Shown in pieces: positions 25,755 to 36,262 of a DNA stretch of 64,000 nucleotides. The DNA is from Phorcus lineatus (lineage: Eukaryota > Mollusca > Gastropoda > Trochida > Trochidae). Where the stretch lies: positions 36,394,836-36,458,835 of the forward strand of contig OV121088.1 of NCBI GenBank assembly GCA_921293015.1, in the 5' to 3' direction. The notes beneath the pieces were generated by a model that saw only the letters and a program-made list of their open reading frames with translations, searched no databases and was not told where the DNA came from. How positions within the stretch are numbered: position 1 is the first letter of the stretch; every line of letters begins with the position of its first letter. The position numbers were made by a program, and so were the translations under genes.

Positions 25755-26060
25755 ATATTAGCGCCGATCTATCGTAGAGGCTAACCTCGTAACAGAGAAT
25801 TAGGGAATCGAGCGCTGACCACGTAACCAACCACAATGGCTTTTGACTCAAGCTTGAGGCGAGAGACCCCACAATAACCAGCTAGACGCTGCCCCAACAT
25901 ATAATTACATAACATCAAGGTCCCTCCCCCAGTCACAGATGCAGTGATAAGGAAATCAGCGTTTGATCTGCCGGTCGGTGGCCCCAACATGCAAAGGGGA
26001 GCGTCAACTGCTACAAAGGGCTTGAAGAGAGAGCGGGAATTGAATGACTTCTCGATCATA
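25755..26060. other. CpG-containing unique block
   Basis: A ~300-base island of balanced composition with several CpGs lies in AT-rich DNA. The minus strand is open for 92 codons (26059 to 25781) with no recognised domain, splice sites or family. It could be a conserved non-coding element, an exon remnant or a decayed transposon piece. Confidence 0.25.
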
Positions 26061-26500
26061 CTCTATAGAAACTCTTGAAGCTTTTAATGTGTTTGCAATT
26101 TCATGTCTAGGAAATTGGAAATTATATCAAAGTGCAAAAAGAATTTCATTCTAATAATGCCCTGCAGATAAAGATGAAAGAAGAACCCAAAGAGTCAAGC
26201 TGATAATCACAGAGTCTTCTTTTGCTTTGGAACATGTTTCCGAAACATTGAATTTTACTATTTTGTTAAAGATGAAAACTCAACCAATGTTTCACAAATT
26301 TGGCACGAGTAATCAAAGTTCAAATGTGATTCAATCTTCGTGAAAAACATTAAATTACAGAAATTATTTTTTCAAAACGATCAGTTTAAGATTTGTTTAT
26401 GCTTAGAAATAAGTTTATTCTCTTCTCTCACTGTTATTCTTATCCACTTTATCAATACTTTCAAGATATGTGCATTCCTAGCCTTTTAACCATAAGAGGT
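26061..26500. other. Non-coding stretch, nothing recognised
   Basis: AT-rich sequence with no supported feature. Confidence 0.5.
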
Positions 26501-26535
26501 GGGTGTGTGGGAGGGAGGGGGAGAGGGTGGTGGGG
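26501..26535 (+). other. Potential G-quadruplex
   Basis: The plus strand has at least five G-runs of three or more separated by loops of one to five bases: GGGTGTGTGGGAGGGAGGGG, then a GGG and a GGGGG. This satisfies the usual quadruplex pattern and is isolated in AT-rich DNA about 1.4 kb upstream of the receptor's coding exon. Confidence 0.55.
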
Positions 26536-27033
26536 GAGTTAGGCTTGAAATGTTTGTTTATCTTAATCCACATGAGAAAAGTTAATCGGAATATTACTAC
26601 TGATTCCTGACTTCACCATTTTCAGTTAATTTGTCTTATAAAAATTCAGCTCAGATTTCATGATGCAAGGCTGATGGGTATTGATAGAGAGATGTAAATT
26701 TGGCAGTTGATCTTATACTCATGAGCACTTTTCGAGTAAATGGTTTCGGAGAGCTAGACTGCATTAACAGAAAAGCAATATTTACTTATCTCTTAAACAT
26801 TCATCCAATGTTTTTTCAGTGTCAATGCCACCAGCTCAATCAATATGTAAATGTTTTTTGATTTCTTAGGTTTTGAAAAAGCTCACTCAGTCATGCTATG
26901 AATTTGAAACAGCCATTAGATAACTATTGGGAGGATGAGACGCCTGAATGGAAGTGTTCCTTCGTCTAATGATTAATTCATGAAGTCTTAACACTATCAT
27001 TGGGATCACATGAGCAGAAGGGAGAAAATCTGG

Positions 27034-27301
27034 CAGTGAGAGTCGGGCATGTAAGGGATCAGGTAGGTGTCAGGTTCTATGTGGTCCTGCTCTAGACTTC
27101 ACATCCACAGTGGGACATGTAAGTAAATATGCAGGTTTACGAGTCTTCTTTCTCCTACTCTAGAGCACACATCCATAATGGGACTTGTAAGTAAATATTC
27201 GGGTATAAGCATCTACGTTCTCCTATTTCACATTACACATAGTGGGACTCATAGATGATCATGCAGGTATAAGAGTCTACATTTTACTTCTCAGACTAAC
27301 A
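27034..27301 (+). repeat. Four-unit tandem array of 64-68 bases with splice-like motifs
   Basis: Units begin near 27034, 27102, 27170 and 27238. Each has the frame CATCCAnAGTGGGACnTGTAA, then TATGCAGGTATAAG, then a pyrimidine run. The second and third units contain GTAAGTAAAT. The second ends in TTCTTTCTCCTACTCTAG and the last in TTTTACTTCTCAG. The array lies just upstream of the acceptor of the exon called at 27357. Confidence 0.6.
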
Positions 27302-27356
27302 CTCTGAGAGAGGTTCCATATCAAATTGGAGTCATTTTTCTTCTTTATCTTTTCAG

Positions 27357-27729
27357 AGTGGGAAGAAACAGCATCAATTCCATTAGGTGTGCAGCTTTGT
27401 CTACTGTGAGACTGATTGCGGCCGCTCGACACGATAGGACTCCCGCATGTGACAACTTAAGGAGAGCCTCAGCCCAATCAGATTCAGGAAAATCAATACA
27501 CAAAGAAATATCCTTTGTTGTACAATTGGTATTGGAAGAGATAGAGAGGAGGGATCTGACCGTCTGTCAACAGGCCGATGTGAGGCACACAGATTAATGT
27601 GCGAAGTCCAGACCAACTTGTGTTGCGCCTCGTCTCCAAACACGCAGAGTCAGTGTCAGTGGGTACAACAGGATTAATTACCTGATTCCCGTCATCCATG
27701 CTGGTGGTACACACTGGAGCTTATGTCTT
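27357..27729 (+). other. Probable 5' untranslated exon of the receptor gene
   Basis: A strong acceptor (TTTTCTTCTTTATCTTTTCAG, ending at 27356) opens a 373-base block of balanced base composition. A GTGAGTAC donor at 27730 closes it. The following 156-base interval ends in GACTTTCAG at 27885, 41 bases before the receptor's ATG, so splicing would join this block to the coding exon. Within the block no long ATG-led frame runs through, and several short upstream ATGs occur, which suits a 5' UTR. The call rests on splice-site appearance only. Confidence 0.4.
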
Positions 27730-27885
27730 GTGAGTACTTGAGATGATCCTGTATTGTCTACTGGATGTCGATACGCTAATGAAGTGAATTTGGATACAAC
27801 AATGACATTTGCTAATCGATGTGAAAAGTTTCTAGATTAGGATCACAAATGACAAATAAAATATTCATAGCTTATTGACTTTCAG
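27730..27885 (+). other. Probable short 5' UTR intron
   Basis: The interval begins GTGAGTACTTG and ends in TTATTGACTTTCAG, is AT-rich, and sits between two blocks of more balanced composition. It is inferred from sequence signals without transcript evidence. Confidence 0.35.
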
Positions 27886-27926
27886 TGAACTTTGTGTGAA
27901 GGTATTTGGCCTGTAAATCAAGCACA

Positions 27927-28988
27927 ATGAGGATGCCATATTTTGAATTGTATCCCAAGAACGACTTTCCTTTTCTGATTCCACCACTAAAGCACTGCTT
28001 GACGACTCATTCTCTTTGTACAAATGGTCTCCAGCCTGCAAACACTACTCTGTACTGGATGGAAATCAGTGACTACTTCTGCTTCCTGGCTTTGCCTGTC
28101 ATCATCTCCTTTGCATTTGTGACAGAGGTCATCAGCGTGATTGTGCTATCCAAGCAGATTCGGATGTCCCTGGATACCTACTTGCTAGGCCTGTCAATAG
28201 CCACCATCCTGCTCATCTGCTGTACTGTGCTGCTTGTTCTGCAGCACTACATAGGTTACCACCCGATCCTCACCTATATCCAAGGATATGCCATCAGCTG
28301 TCGGGACTGGTTCTGGTATACCACCATCTGGCTCATAGTGATGATGAGCTTTGAGCGGGCCCTCACCGTGTCTGCAACCCGTTCAAGTACTTTGTGCACG
28401 TCTGCCCAGGCAGGTGTGGTGGTTGTGATGGTGTTCTGTGTAGGTCTTGTCAGTGCCCTTCCACGATTCTGGGAGTATGCTGCAGCAGACGTGTTCGATC
28501 ATTCCAGTAATGTAACCGTGCTCATCTCTTCCAAAACAGATTCAACAAAGACGCCCGAGTACAACACAATGTATTTCTGGTATGTGAAAACTATAACCTT
28601 GTTCCTTCCCTACTTCATGATGCTCACAACCTCTGTCACATTAAGCTGCAGGACCAGACGATCAACCATGACGAGGCGGTACATGTCCGTCAAACACTCG
28701 AGCGGACTAACCCTCAACAGGAAGATAAAGGAGGAGATAGCCTTGTCCAAACTGTTGATCCTCATAGTAAGTGTGTATGTGATATTCACAACTCCGTTCT
28801 GTATGTTGGACCTACTGGGGTATGTGCTACCTGGGTGGATCAACCCCAGCAGTCGGATGTTTGTGAGTCTGTACAACCTGTTCAGTGTGAGCTTCTTCCT
28901 GCACTACGCCCTCCACCTCATCCTCTACTTCTGCTACAACAAGCAGTTCCGACTTACACTTCTATCTCTCTGCTGCTGCTGCTGTTGA
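27927..28988 (+). CDS. Divergent class A (rhodopsin-like) G-protein-coupled receptor
   Basis: A 353-residue seven-helix plasma-membrane protein, probably a ligand-activated G-protein-coupled receptor. Helices lie near residues 50-74, 82-106, 126-148, 162-178, 215-238, 274-299 and 310-335. Support comes from the E-R of the DRY position (143-144), helix-breaking prolines in helices 5 (228) and 6 (290), and YNKQFR after helix 7. LPRFWEY after helix 4 resembles invertebrate FMRFamide-type peptide receptors. N-glycosylation sites are N39 and N195. Oddities: HLILY replaces NPxxY, helix 1 has no GN, helix 2 lacks the sodium-site aspartate, and the second outer loop has no cysteine. A TGC run encodes five C-terminal cysteines, possible palmitoylation sites. 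The first ATG after an in-frame TGA (27897) was chosen; the second ATG (27933) is an alternative. The ligand is unknown; chemosensory and peptide receptors are both plausible. Confidence 0.85.
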   Translation: MRMPYFELYPKNDFPFLIPPLKHCLTTHSLCTNGLQPANTTLYWMEISDYFCFLALPVIISFAFVTEVISVIVLSKQIRMSLDTYLLGLSIATILLICCTVLLVLQHYIGYHPILTYIQGYAISCRDWFWYTTIWLIVMMSFERALTVSATRSSTLCTSAQAGVVVVMVFCVGLVSALPRFWEYAAADVFDHSSNVTVLISSKTDSTKTPEYNTMYFWYVKTITLFLPYFMMLTTSVTLSCRTRRSTMTRRYMSVKHSSGLTLNRKIKEEIALSKLLILIVSVYVIFTTPFCMLDLLGYVLPGWINPSSRMFVSLYNLFSVSFFLHYALHLILYFCYNKQFRLTLLSLCCCCC

Positions 28989-29245
28989 TACATTGTTCCA
29001 TTAAGTGAAGATGTTTGCATTACACATGTAGGTACCCTGTCTTCAGAAGTACAAATGTTCATACAATTTATAATCCAAAACTGAGTTAAAAGGAAAAATT
29101 GTCTCATTGCAATATCTCCAAGGAGGTATAAGTTTGACGTAGAAATGTCCTTTTTAAGAAATGTCTTATTTTCATCAATGCATGTTGATATATTTCACAT
29201 CAGGATACACTGTTATGAAATTCTATATGAATCGTAATGATAAGC

Positions 29246-29251
29246 AATAAA
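29246..29251 (+). terminator. Poly(A) signal of the receptor gene
   Basis: AATAAA lies about 260 bases after the stop codon and is followed at once by the GT-rich run TGTTTGTGAG. It is the best candidate 3' end for the receptor transcript. Confidence 0.5.
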
Positions 29252-29310
29252 TGTTTGTGAGTATTGCAAACATACCAGGGAACTGTGTGTACTGAATCGG
29301 GGCAACTAAT

Positions 29311-29370
29311 TTACACTCATTGACAAGCATTGACAAGCATTGAAGAGCATTGACAAGCACTGACAATCAT
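29311..29370. repeat. Short 10-base tandem repeat
   Basis: The unit CATTGACAAG recurs about six times with single-base differences. Confidence 0.75.
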
Positions 29371-30914
29371 CCAAAATGATAGAAGTAAATGCACATAAAG
29401 CGCTAAAGATTTAAAGCTAACCACATGTTTTTACTTCACATTCACACAAACATAACTATACATCTTGCCGTACAAATGCACACATTCACAAGTGAAGGAC
29501 CCTCACTATCTCTATCGATTTGAGTTGAACATGAATATTCTTCTTTTCAATTAATTCAATTTTAAAGTCAAATAATTAGTTAATGTATTGGCAATTGTGT
29601 GTTTTATGAACATTCTCAAACATTACATCAAACTTATTAAGTTCAACTGTTATTTAAAAATCTTTCATGTAGATCACTTTAGCAAAACAAATCTTATCCT
29701 CCTGTTGAAATCTAGTTAGCCCCTTTTAAATACCAAAGTTAGCTAGCATTAAAATCTAATGACATAAATAATGGAACTCACATCTTGAAACTGCTTTTCA
29801 CACAAAGAACAAGAAAACTATTATCAAACTTCAAAAAGTAAACCATAAATCATCTTTCCAATAGATTTTGATTTTTATGAGACACAATCACCTTCATAAA
29901 GCATGTATGAGTCATTACAAAACCAAAGAGAAGACTGGTGTTACATAGGTAAGCTGTATCTAAAACGGAAGGCAGCAGCAATTTGAGACATTCCTCACTT
30001 TCACATTATTAAACTCTTTGACATATTATTATCCACATGAAAAATATGTAGTGACATATTTTCCATATGTGCACATGTGCGCATTCTGTTGCTGAGCAAC
30101 AATTGTTTCAGCACAGGTTTCAATATTTTGTCATCTATTAGGTCATAAAACATCTATTTGTTACATAATGAATCTGAAGACAAATGCAAAGGTCAATCTG
30201 GCTCTTTTATGTATATTATCAAACAAATTTGAGTAGAATTTTTTTTTTTGATAAAGAAATTTATACCAAAAAAAAGTGTGTCATATGACAAAATTTCATG
30301 CATACTTGTGTATAACCTTTGTTTTAACTCAAAGTACAGGGTTTTTGACTTGTATGATAAGTCACATGACACACTTCCTCAGTTATTAGTTTCTATATAT
30401 CAAATAGTTTCCATAGATAAACTTAACAAACTATAAATTACCATGTGGACAAAGGTTATAATTATTACACTGGGTCTTAAAAAAAGCAATTTTGTGCTAA
30501 ATGTTTTGGACAACCCAAAAATAAGGGAGTGAGTTATGAAAGTAATCAGTTTTGATAACAAAAATGGCCAGGAAACCTGTATTTACATGGTTGAAATAAA
30601 TATGCTCATGTTCAGATATCTTTGTTTTGTTTGTAAAGTTGACAGACATGATGACAAGAAATTGATGCAGGGAAAACTGTCAAGACAGACTATATAGATT
30701 GACATGAGAAGTTTACAGAATCCAGAACAACACATTTCAAATCAAATGATCCACTTTACTAGCATTTACACACCAGGAACATCTCCTTGAATACAGAGTC
30801 GTTGAATATCTGTATAGACACTGTCTCTTAAACAAATATCTTAGATGAAGAATGAAGAAATCAGTTTTAATGGTATCTACAGTGATCAGACAACTCAAAT
30901 TTAAACTGACTATA
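29371..30914. other. Non-coding stretch; one RFX-like palindrome
   Basis: AT-rich without exons. GTTGCTGAGCAAC at 30088-30100 is a near-perfect inverted repeat resembling an X-box for RFX factors, but it stands alone. Nothing else is supported. Confidence 0.45.
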
Positions 30915-31376
30915 CAGGGCTCCAGATAATTATTTAGACCCAGGGGTTTTCACTCCTCAAAAATGAAATTGAGGATAAAATCACCAAATGAAAAAAATTC
31001 AAGGACTATTACAAGGTCTATTGTTTTCAGATCTTCATTTCAAGGTAGCAATTTTTCTGATGTTGGTTGTTGATTATATTTTCCACATGTTAAATCTGTA
31101 AATAAATGAGTGATTTCTTTTTGATGAAACATAAACTCGATAATCTTTGTTTTCATACAGGTTGGCATGAAGTTGGCTATTTCTCAAGATGTAAAAATCA
31201 GACTTGTAGAAATGAAACTTTGTTTTGACAAGCCACAATCATGGATGTTAACAATATCTGACTTGTATTCTGGGAAAGTTAGGCATATCTCTCACTCTTT
31301 GAATTCATTTGAAATGCATATTTCTCAATTACCCATGGGTATTTTAGGCAGATGCGCATCTTATCTGGAGCCCCAT
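30915..31376. mobile_element. hAT-like non-autonomous element
   Basis: The left end CAGGGCTCCAGATAATTATT and the reverse complement of the right end (GGGGCTCCAGATAAGATGCG) match over GGGCTCCAGATAA. A second inverted block (GACCCAGGGGTTTTC against TACCCATGGGTAATT) follows inside. CAGGGCTCC-type ends suggest the hAT superfamily. I could not find a matching 8-base target duplication. The 72-codon plus frame inside is not a recognisable transposase. Confidence 0.5.
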
Positions 31377-32756
31377 GATAACTGAATGATGACATTGGTT
31401 TTACATGTTGGTGAGGGCTGCTGTTACAGTCAGTGCAACTTCTTCTGACAGTTCATATCTATCTTGTGTTTCTGCTTTGCAAAAGACTATATTCAACTAG
31501 AAATCCCTTGGCTTTTATTTTTTTTTTATTTTGGAAAAGAAACAAGAACCGTTAAAATGACTTACAAGATTAGAGTTTTCAAATTGGCTTTTATCTAAAA
31601 GTAACATTTTACACTTTTTGTCTTATATAAAGATAGAGGAAATCATATTCAGATTATATTCTTTTATATTTTACTTTTACACCCTTTCTCTTTCATTTAG
31701 ATAAAAAAAATTAAAATAATTTCATACTGACTATGATTTTTATGATCAATATCAGCGACATTTATGTAAATAAGGCCAATTCAAGTTGCCAAGTACCAGT
31801 AAAACTTTAATTGAAAATTCCTCCTTGAGTGTAACTGAACTGAAATTGGAGTGACATCACATTTTGCTTACATACAGAGTTTATCCAAACAGTGCATCGA
31901 CAATTTGACTGTAGAGTGATTAGCATCAAGCCACTATCCCACAAACACCCAACTATCACTTTCAACGCCTTGCTGTGACTCTAATATGACGAGCAGGAAA
32001 GCTCACAAGGAATTTCGACAGAATCTCTCACACAATCTTGTTAAAGATAAAAAGAAATAGCCACAAAAATACCACAGATCACGGCTATTGAGTTTTTTTT
32101 GTTAGATGTTGGCTCTGGTCGTTCGGTGTGATAAAAAAATTAGTTTTAAGTTTTTTCTGGAAGCTATGCCAGATTAAATTTGTAGCTTTTTAAAAGTTGT
32201 CTTATTGATCAGAAGTTATTGAATGACAAAATAAACATTGTACTCAATCCAAATACTCTTGTGATTTCTATAAGCATTCTTAAAGGATTGCAATGTTAGT
32301 CAAAATTTATCACATTGGATATATTTTCATTGCTTTTTACATCCTTTTTAAAAACTGAGGTAATAATCATTTTTTATTCATAAACCTCATCAAACACTAT
32401 CATCCATAATTGCATGGTTTGAAATAATAACTTTATCATAAAATTACAATGATACATTGAGTAAAATATTCTTTAAATATACTCTCTAAGTCCTACAAAT
32501 CATGTCCATAAAGATCAAAGATTTGACTTAGCAAAATCACTAGATACTTTTTAGCTTGGGAAATGCAAATATTTTGTAAAGCTGTACACAAGTTTGAACG
32601 TTAACAAAACGGTCTATGTATGAAGAATGATGTATTTGTTCAGCCCCATTTACTGCATTCACAACGTATGTGCTACGTTATAGCAATACTGTGGTTAAAT
32701 TAGACCACCTTTTGAACTAAACATCAACCATGCTCTCAAGAGATTGAGTGTATATC
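31377..32756. other. Non-coding stretch, nothing recognised
   Basis: AT-rich sequence with no supported feature. Confidence 0.5.
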
Positions 32757-32939
32757 AATGCTACACTGAAATTCAGCGCAGTACCACCCATGGTTCGCTA
32801 GTTCCAGCCGATGCTCTCAGGTTTCACCACAATGCATAGCCACAATGGTGTTGCGGGCTTTCTCCCTGCAATAATACTAGCAGCCGCAATATAAGTGAAA
32901 TAATCTTGAAAGCGGCGTTAAACAACAACTCACCTCACC
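32757..32939 (+). mobile_element. Dispersed retroposon (CTCACCTCACC-tailed family), copy 2
   Basis: Begins AATGCTACACTGAA and ends GGCGTTAAACAACAACTCAC plus CTCACC. TATATC occurs on both sides (32751-32756 and 32940-32945) as a possible 6-base target duplication. Blocks shared with the copies at 7532 and 58080 include ATAGCCACAATGGTGTTGC, CTGCAATAAT and GTGAAATAATCTTGAA. There is no coding capacity and no box A/B pair, so it is either a 5'-truncated SINE or a LINE tail. Confidence 0.65.
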
Positions 32940-34031
32940 TATATCTTTAGTCTTAGACACTCTTATATCCCACTAACCACAGAGATCTAGAAATACAGTG
33001 TTATGAGCTTAAATCAGGCCATCTTTTCTAAAAGTCTCTAGCCATGTTCTTGTAAGGGCGAAAGGTAGAAGTTCTTGTAAAGCGAGCAGAGGAAACAGAT
33101 GAACATTTTATCCAATACGCTAGAGATTTCATTGTTTAGAAAGTGTGACGGTAATTGGTATAATCTCACACTGTGTTGACCCTTAAGATGGGATGCTATA
33201 ATGGGCACTGTCAGGGAGAGAATTACCAAGTTAACAGTACGCAAGCTCCATCAGCGTCACCAGACCACAAAAAAAGCACAGCGCTGGCACTTCATGTCAG
33301 TAATTAAATGGCCTAGGTGGTTCAACACAAATCATTACGAGTGTCACATATCCCATGAGGACTCTGAAGATCACAATCTTGAATTTTGGTCTAGAAGTGT
33401 GGTTGAGTTTCTTTTTCTCCCACTTGTATCTCGTAAAGATTGGTTTCAAAGTAATCCATCAATGTCGCTGGTGAAGGGAAAAGATAGGCTACTTAATCAA
33501 CTAATGTTGCAACAGTTAACTCAAGAGATGAGCTTCTACAAATCATGCTCTGTTGTGAAAGAAATTTGATTAATTTGATTGTTCATGGACACTGTTTTAT
33601 TGAGATCTAATTTGGTAGTTCATGTCCATGTTTTGATTGAGATACCCATCACTGAAAAAAAAAATCGAAGTGCACGTGGTGAAGTAATTATTGGATCTAT
33701 TTGGCCATTCATGTTTATATCCTAATTACATTGCTCCTCCTTGGAAAAACATTCAAATGATAAAGTATAAACCTGCTAGAGCATAAAAATATTGTCCAAT
33801 TACATGCACAAAAAGATTTTCATATGTAGTTGCTTTCTATATATAAAAAATGAATGTAAGATTTTTAAATTTGTTAAATACGCAAATAATCTTATAATCA
33901 TCTCTATAAAAATATCTAGACTTTCATTGTCCTCATTTTACAGTTTCAACACCTCATATCAAAACTACTGACAACTTTTTAAAGTTAAAATGTCTATGTA
34001 AGTCTCCTTCTATCACAGACATTTTTTTCCT
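32940..34031. other. Non-coding stretch with an unsupported 122-codon frame
   Basis: The ATG-led frame at 33201-33569 (+) encodes a basic, W/H-rich peptide with no signal peptide, membrane span or recognised motif. Two or three frames this long are expected by chance in 64 kb of this composition. I do not call it a gene. Confidence 0.45.
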
Positions 34032-34148
34032 GGGCCCCTTTCAGAAAATAACCTTTACTAAGGTTAATCTTAACTTCCATTTTTTAACTTTGCACTAAGG
34101 TTACCTTAAGGACTTACGATCAACTTAGGGCTTTGTGAAAGAAGGCCC
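34032..34148. mobile_element. Palindromic MITE, 117 bases
   Basis: The outer arms GGGCCCCTTTCAGAAA and (reverse complement of the right) GGGCCTTCTTTCACAAA pair. The interior holds further mirrored CTAAGGTTAATCTTAAC and CTAAGGTTACCTTAAG blocks. It is a short inverted-repeat element with no coding capacity. The superfamily is uncertain. Confidence 0.5.
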
Positions 34149-35898
34149 TGACATATTTCAGGAGTAGTATGTTAATGAATACCTTCTTGTTGTTGATCTT
34201 GTTACTAAATAGCTTTATCTTTCAAATAACTCTAATCTTTGAAAGGTTGCTATTTACTTGATGATTCAAATAAATCAATTAATCAGACCTTAATCTTCCC
34301 AGCTTCCAGAACTCATTTAAGATTCTCCCAGGGGTTTAACTGTATTGACAGCCTACATTATACATGATTTATATGGTATGCTATTCTGCACACACGGAGG
34401 GGAACAAGTCCATTTGCAAATCTGTTGACATCAAATCTATCAATACATATATATATATGAAGTTAATTATTGATAGTTGGCAAAAAGAACTACCATATTT
34501 CCCTGAATACAACACTGGTCTCAAATATACCCCAGGACCTAATACAATCTAGGAGGGCATGAGAGGCTGAGGTAAATTCAACATGGGTATACCAATATGG
34601 AGCTCCAGTTCCAATAGAACCAGGGGATAAGAGAATGTTGTCTGAAATCGAACTCTGGGGTTTTATTCAAGGAAATACGGTATTTATCATATCAGCTGGA
34701 AAAAATGTCATATGAATAAACCAAGGATCTACAGAGATTATTATATCCTTAGAAAAGTATTTCCCCTTTCTTTGTTTCAATGCATGGCAAGGGATAAGTA
34801 CAAAGCATATCCTTATCAGGGTCAATCAGAAGTCCAGTGATCTTTTGTGTACAAAATTTGAAAGAGATTTCTACTGTTCTATGTTCAATCGATGTTGGTT
34901 GGTCTATTGGGTAATATAGATATTGCCAGAAGAAAAAAGTTCAGTAATAAGAAAGATTAAGACTATAAGACCATAAATATACCCTTATTGAAAGGATTAA
35001 CCCTATAATGATTAAAAAGATATTTTGTCCAACAGAGCACTGAATTGTTAAAAAGTATGATACTGACAAAATTCATATTCATGCAATACAGATTAATTTA
35101 CATCACTTAATAATAGATTTAGAACAGTTTTATCTTAGGCTGATGAAGCCATGTGACTGCAAACATTTCCAATAGAATCAAGTGTAAAGAAGATATACAT
35201 TGTCCACAGGAGGACAATTGAATAATATGAGACAGAGACAATATTCATATTCCAACAGAAAGGGTAAACCTACAATCTAGAGTATTTAACTAGAGAAGAG
35301 TGGCTTGTTTCAGAAGAGGCTGCTGTGTAATGTATAAGATTACATACATATTCCTACTGGGAGGGCGACCCCACAGTGTCAAGTGGATAGACATGGCATA
35401 AATCAAGAAGCACCGTACTGTTTTGGTACTGTGCACTTATAATGTATTGATTGAGAGGAGCTGTTAAGCTAAAAGCCAATGGTTTGGGAGACAGTGTGTA
35501 CCCATCTCTTGATCAATTCATACCGACAGTAATCTATTGCTGGAGCATATAACCCCCTGCAAACAAGAGATAAACACTGCCTCATCGAAACACAACTGAC
35601 ACATGCTCTCTATATACACATCATACTGGGTAATTTTGGTGAAAAAATTACATCATTCTTAAAGTTCAATGCCTGTTTACATCATTTGATGTACCACTAA
35701 ATCAGTGAAGCCATCATTCATGTTTAACTCGAAGGGAAACCATTGATTTTTATGCATTCCAATCTTTAAAAAACGTGACAAGTATTATAATGTAAACTGT
35801 AATAGACACATGACTAACTGAATTAACCAACCTTTCCCAAAGGGAAATTGCTCAAGAGAAATTCAGTGAAGAAGATATGTTGTCATTGATCATTTAAA
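34149..35898. other. Non-coding stretch, nothing recognised
   Basis: AT-rich, with a short TA run near 34447 and a small hairpin GTACTGTTTTGGTAC near 35418. No exon or repeat family is supported. Confidence 0.5.
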
Positions 35899-36262
35899 GA
35901 ACATTACACTGACTTGTGTTGGAGGAATAGTGTTTCTCTTGAAATCATTGTTTCAACATAGTGATTAGAAGTAGTGAAATTACAGTGAATAATAGGGAAC
36001 ATTTCATGACTTGTGTTAGAGGAAATTGTGTTTCTCCTGAAATCATTGTTTCAACATAGTAATTAGTAGTAGTGAAATTACAGTGAATAATAGGGAACAT
36101 TACATGACTTATGTAAGAGGAATGTCGTTTCTCCTGAAATCATTGTTTCAACATAGTGATTAGTAGCAGTGAAATTACAGTGAATAATAGGGAACATTAC
36201 ATGACTTATGTTAGAGGAATAGTGTTTCTCCTGAAATCATAAGGTTTCAACACTGATTTCAA
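35899..36262. repeat. Tandem array, about 3.5 units of 97-98 bases
   Basis: GACTTGTGTTAGAGGAA-type unit starts occur at 35911, 36008, 36106 and 36203. Units share TGTTTCTCCTGAAATCATTG and AGTGAAATTACAGTGAATAA with few differences, so the duplication is fairly young. Confidence 0.8.

Noticed and set aside
27906-27926. Receptor start at TTG 27906
   Set aside because: A non-ATG start is unlikely in an animal gene; the ATG at 27927 is in frame and follows an upstream stop at 27897.
33201-33569. 122-codon ATG-led frame
   Set aside because: Length is within chance expectation for this composition; no recognisable feature or family.
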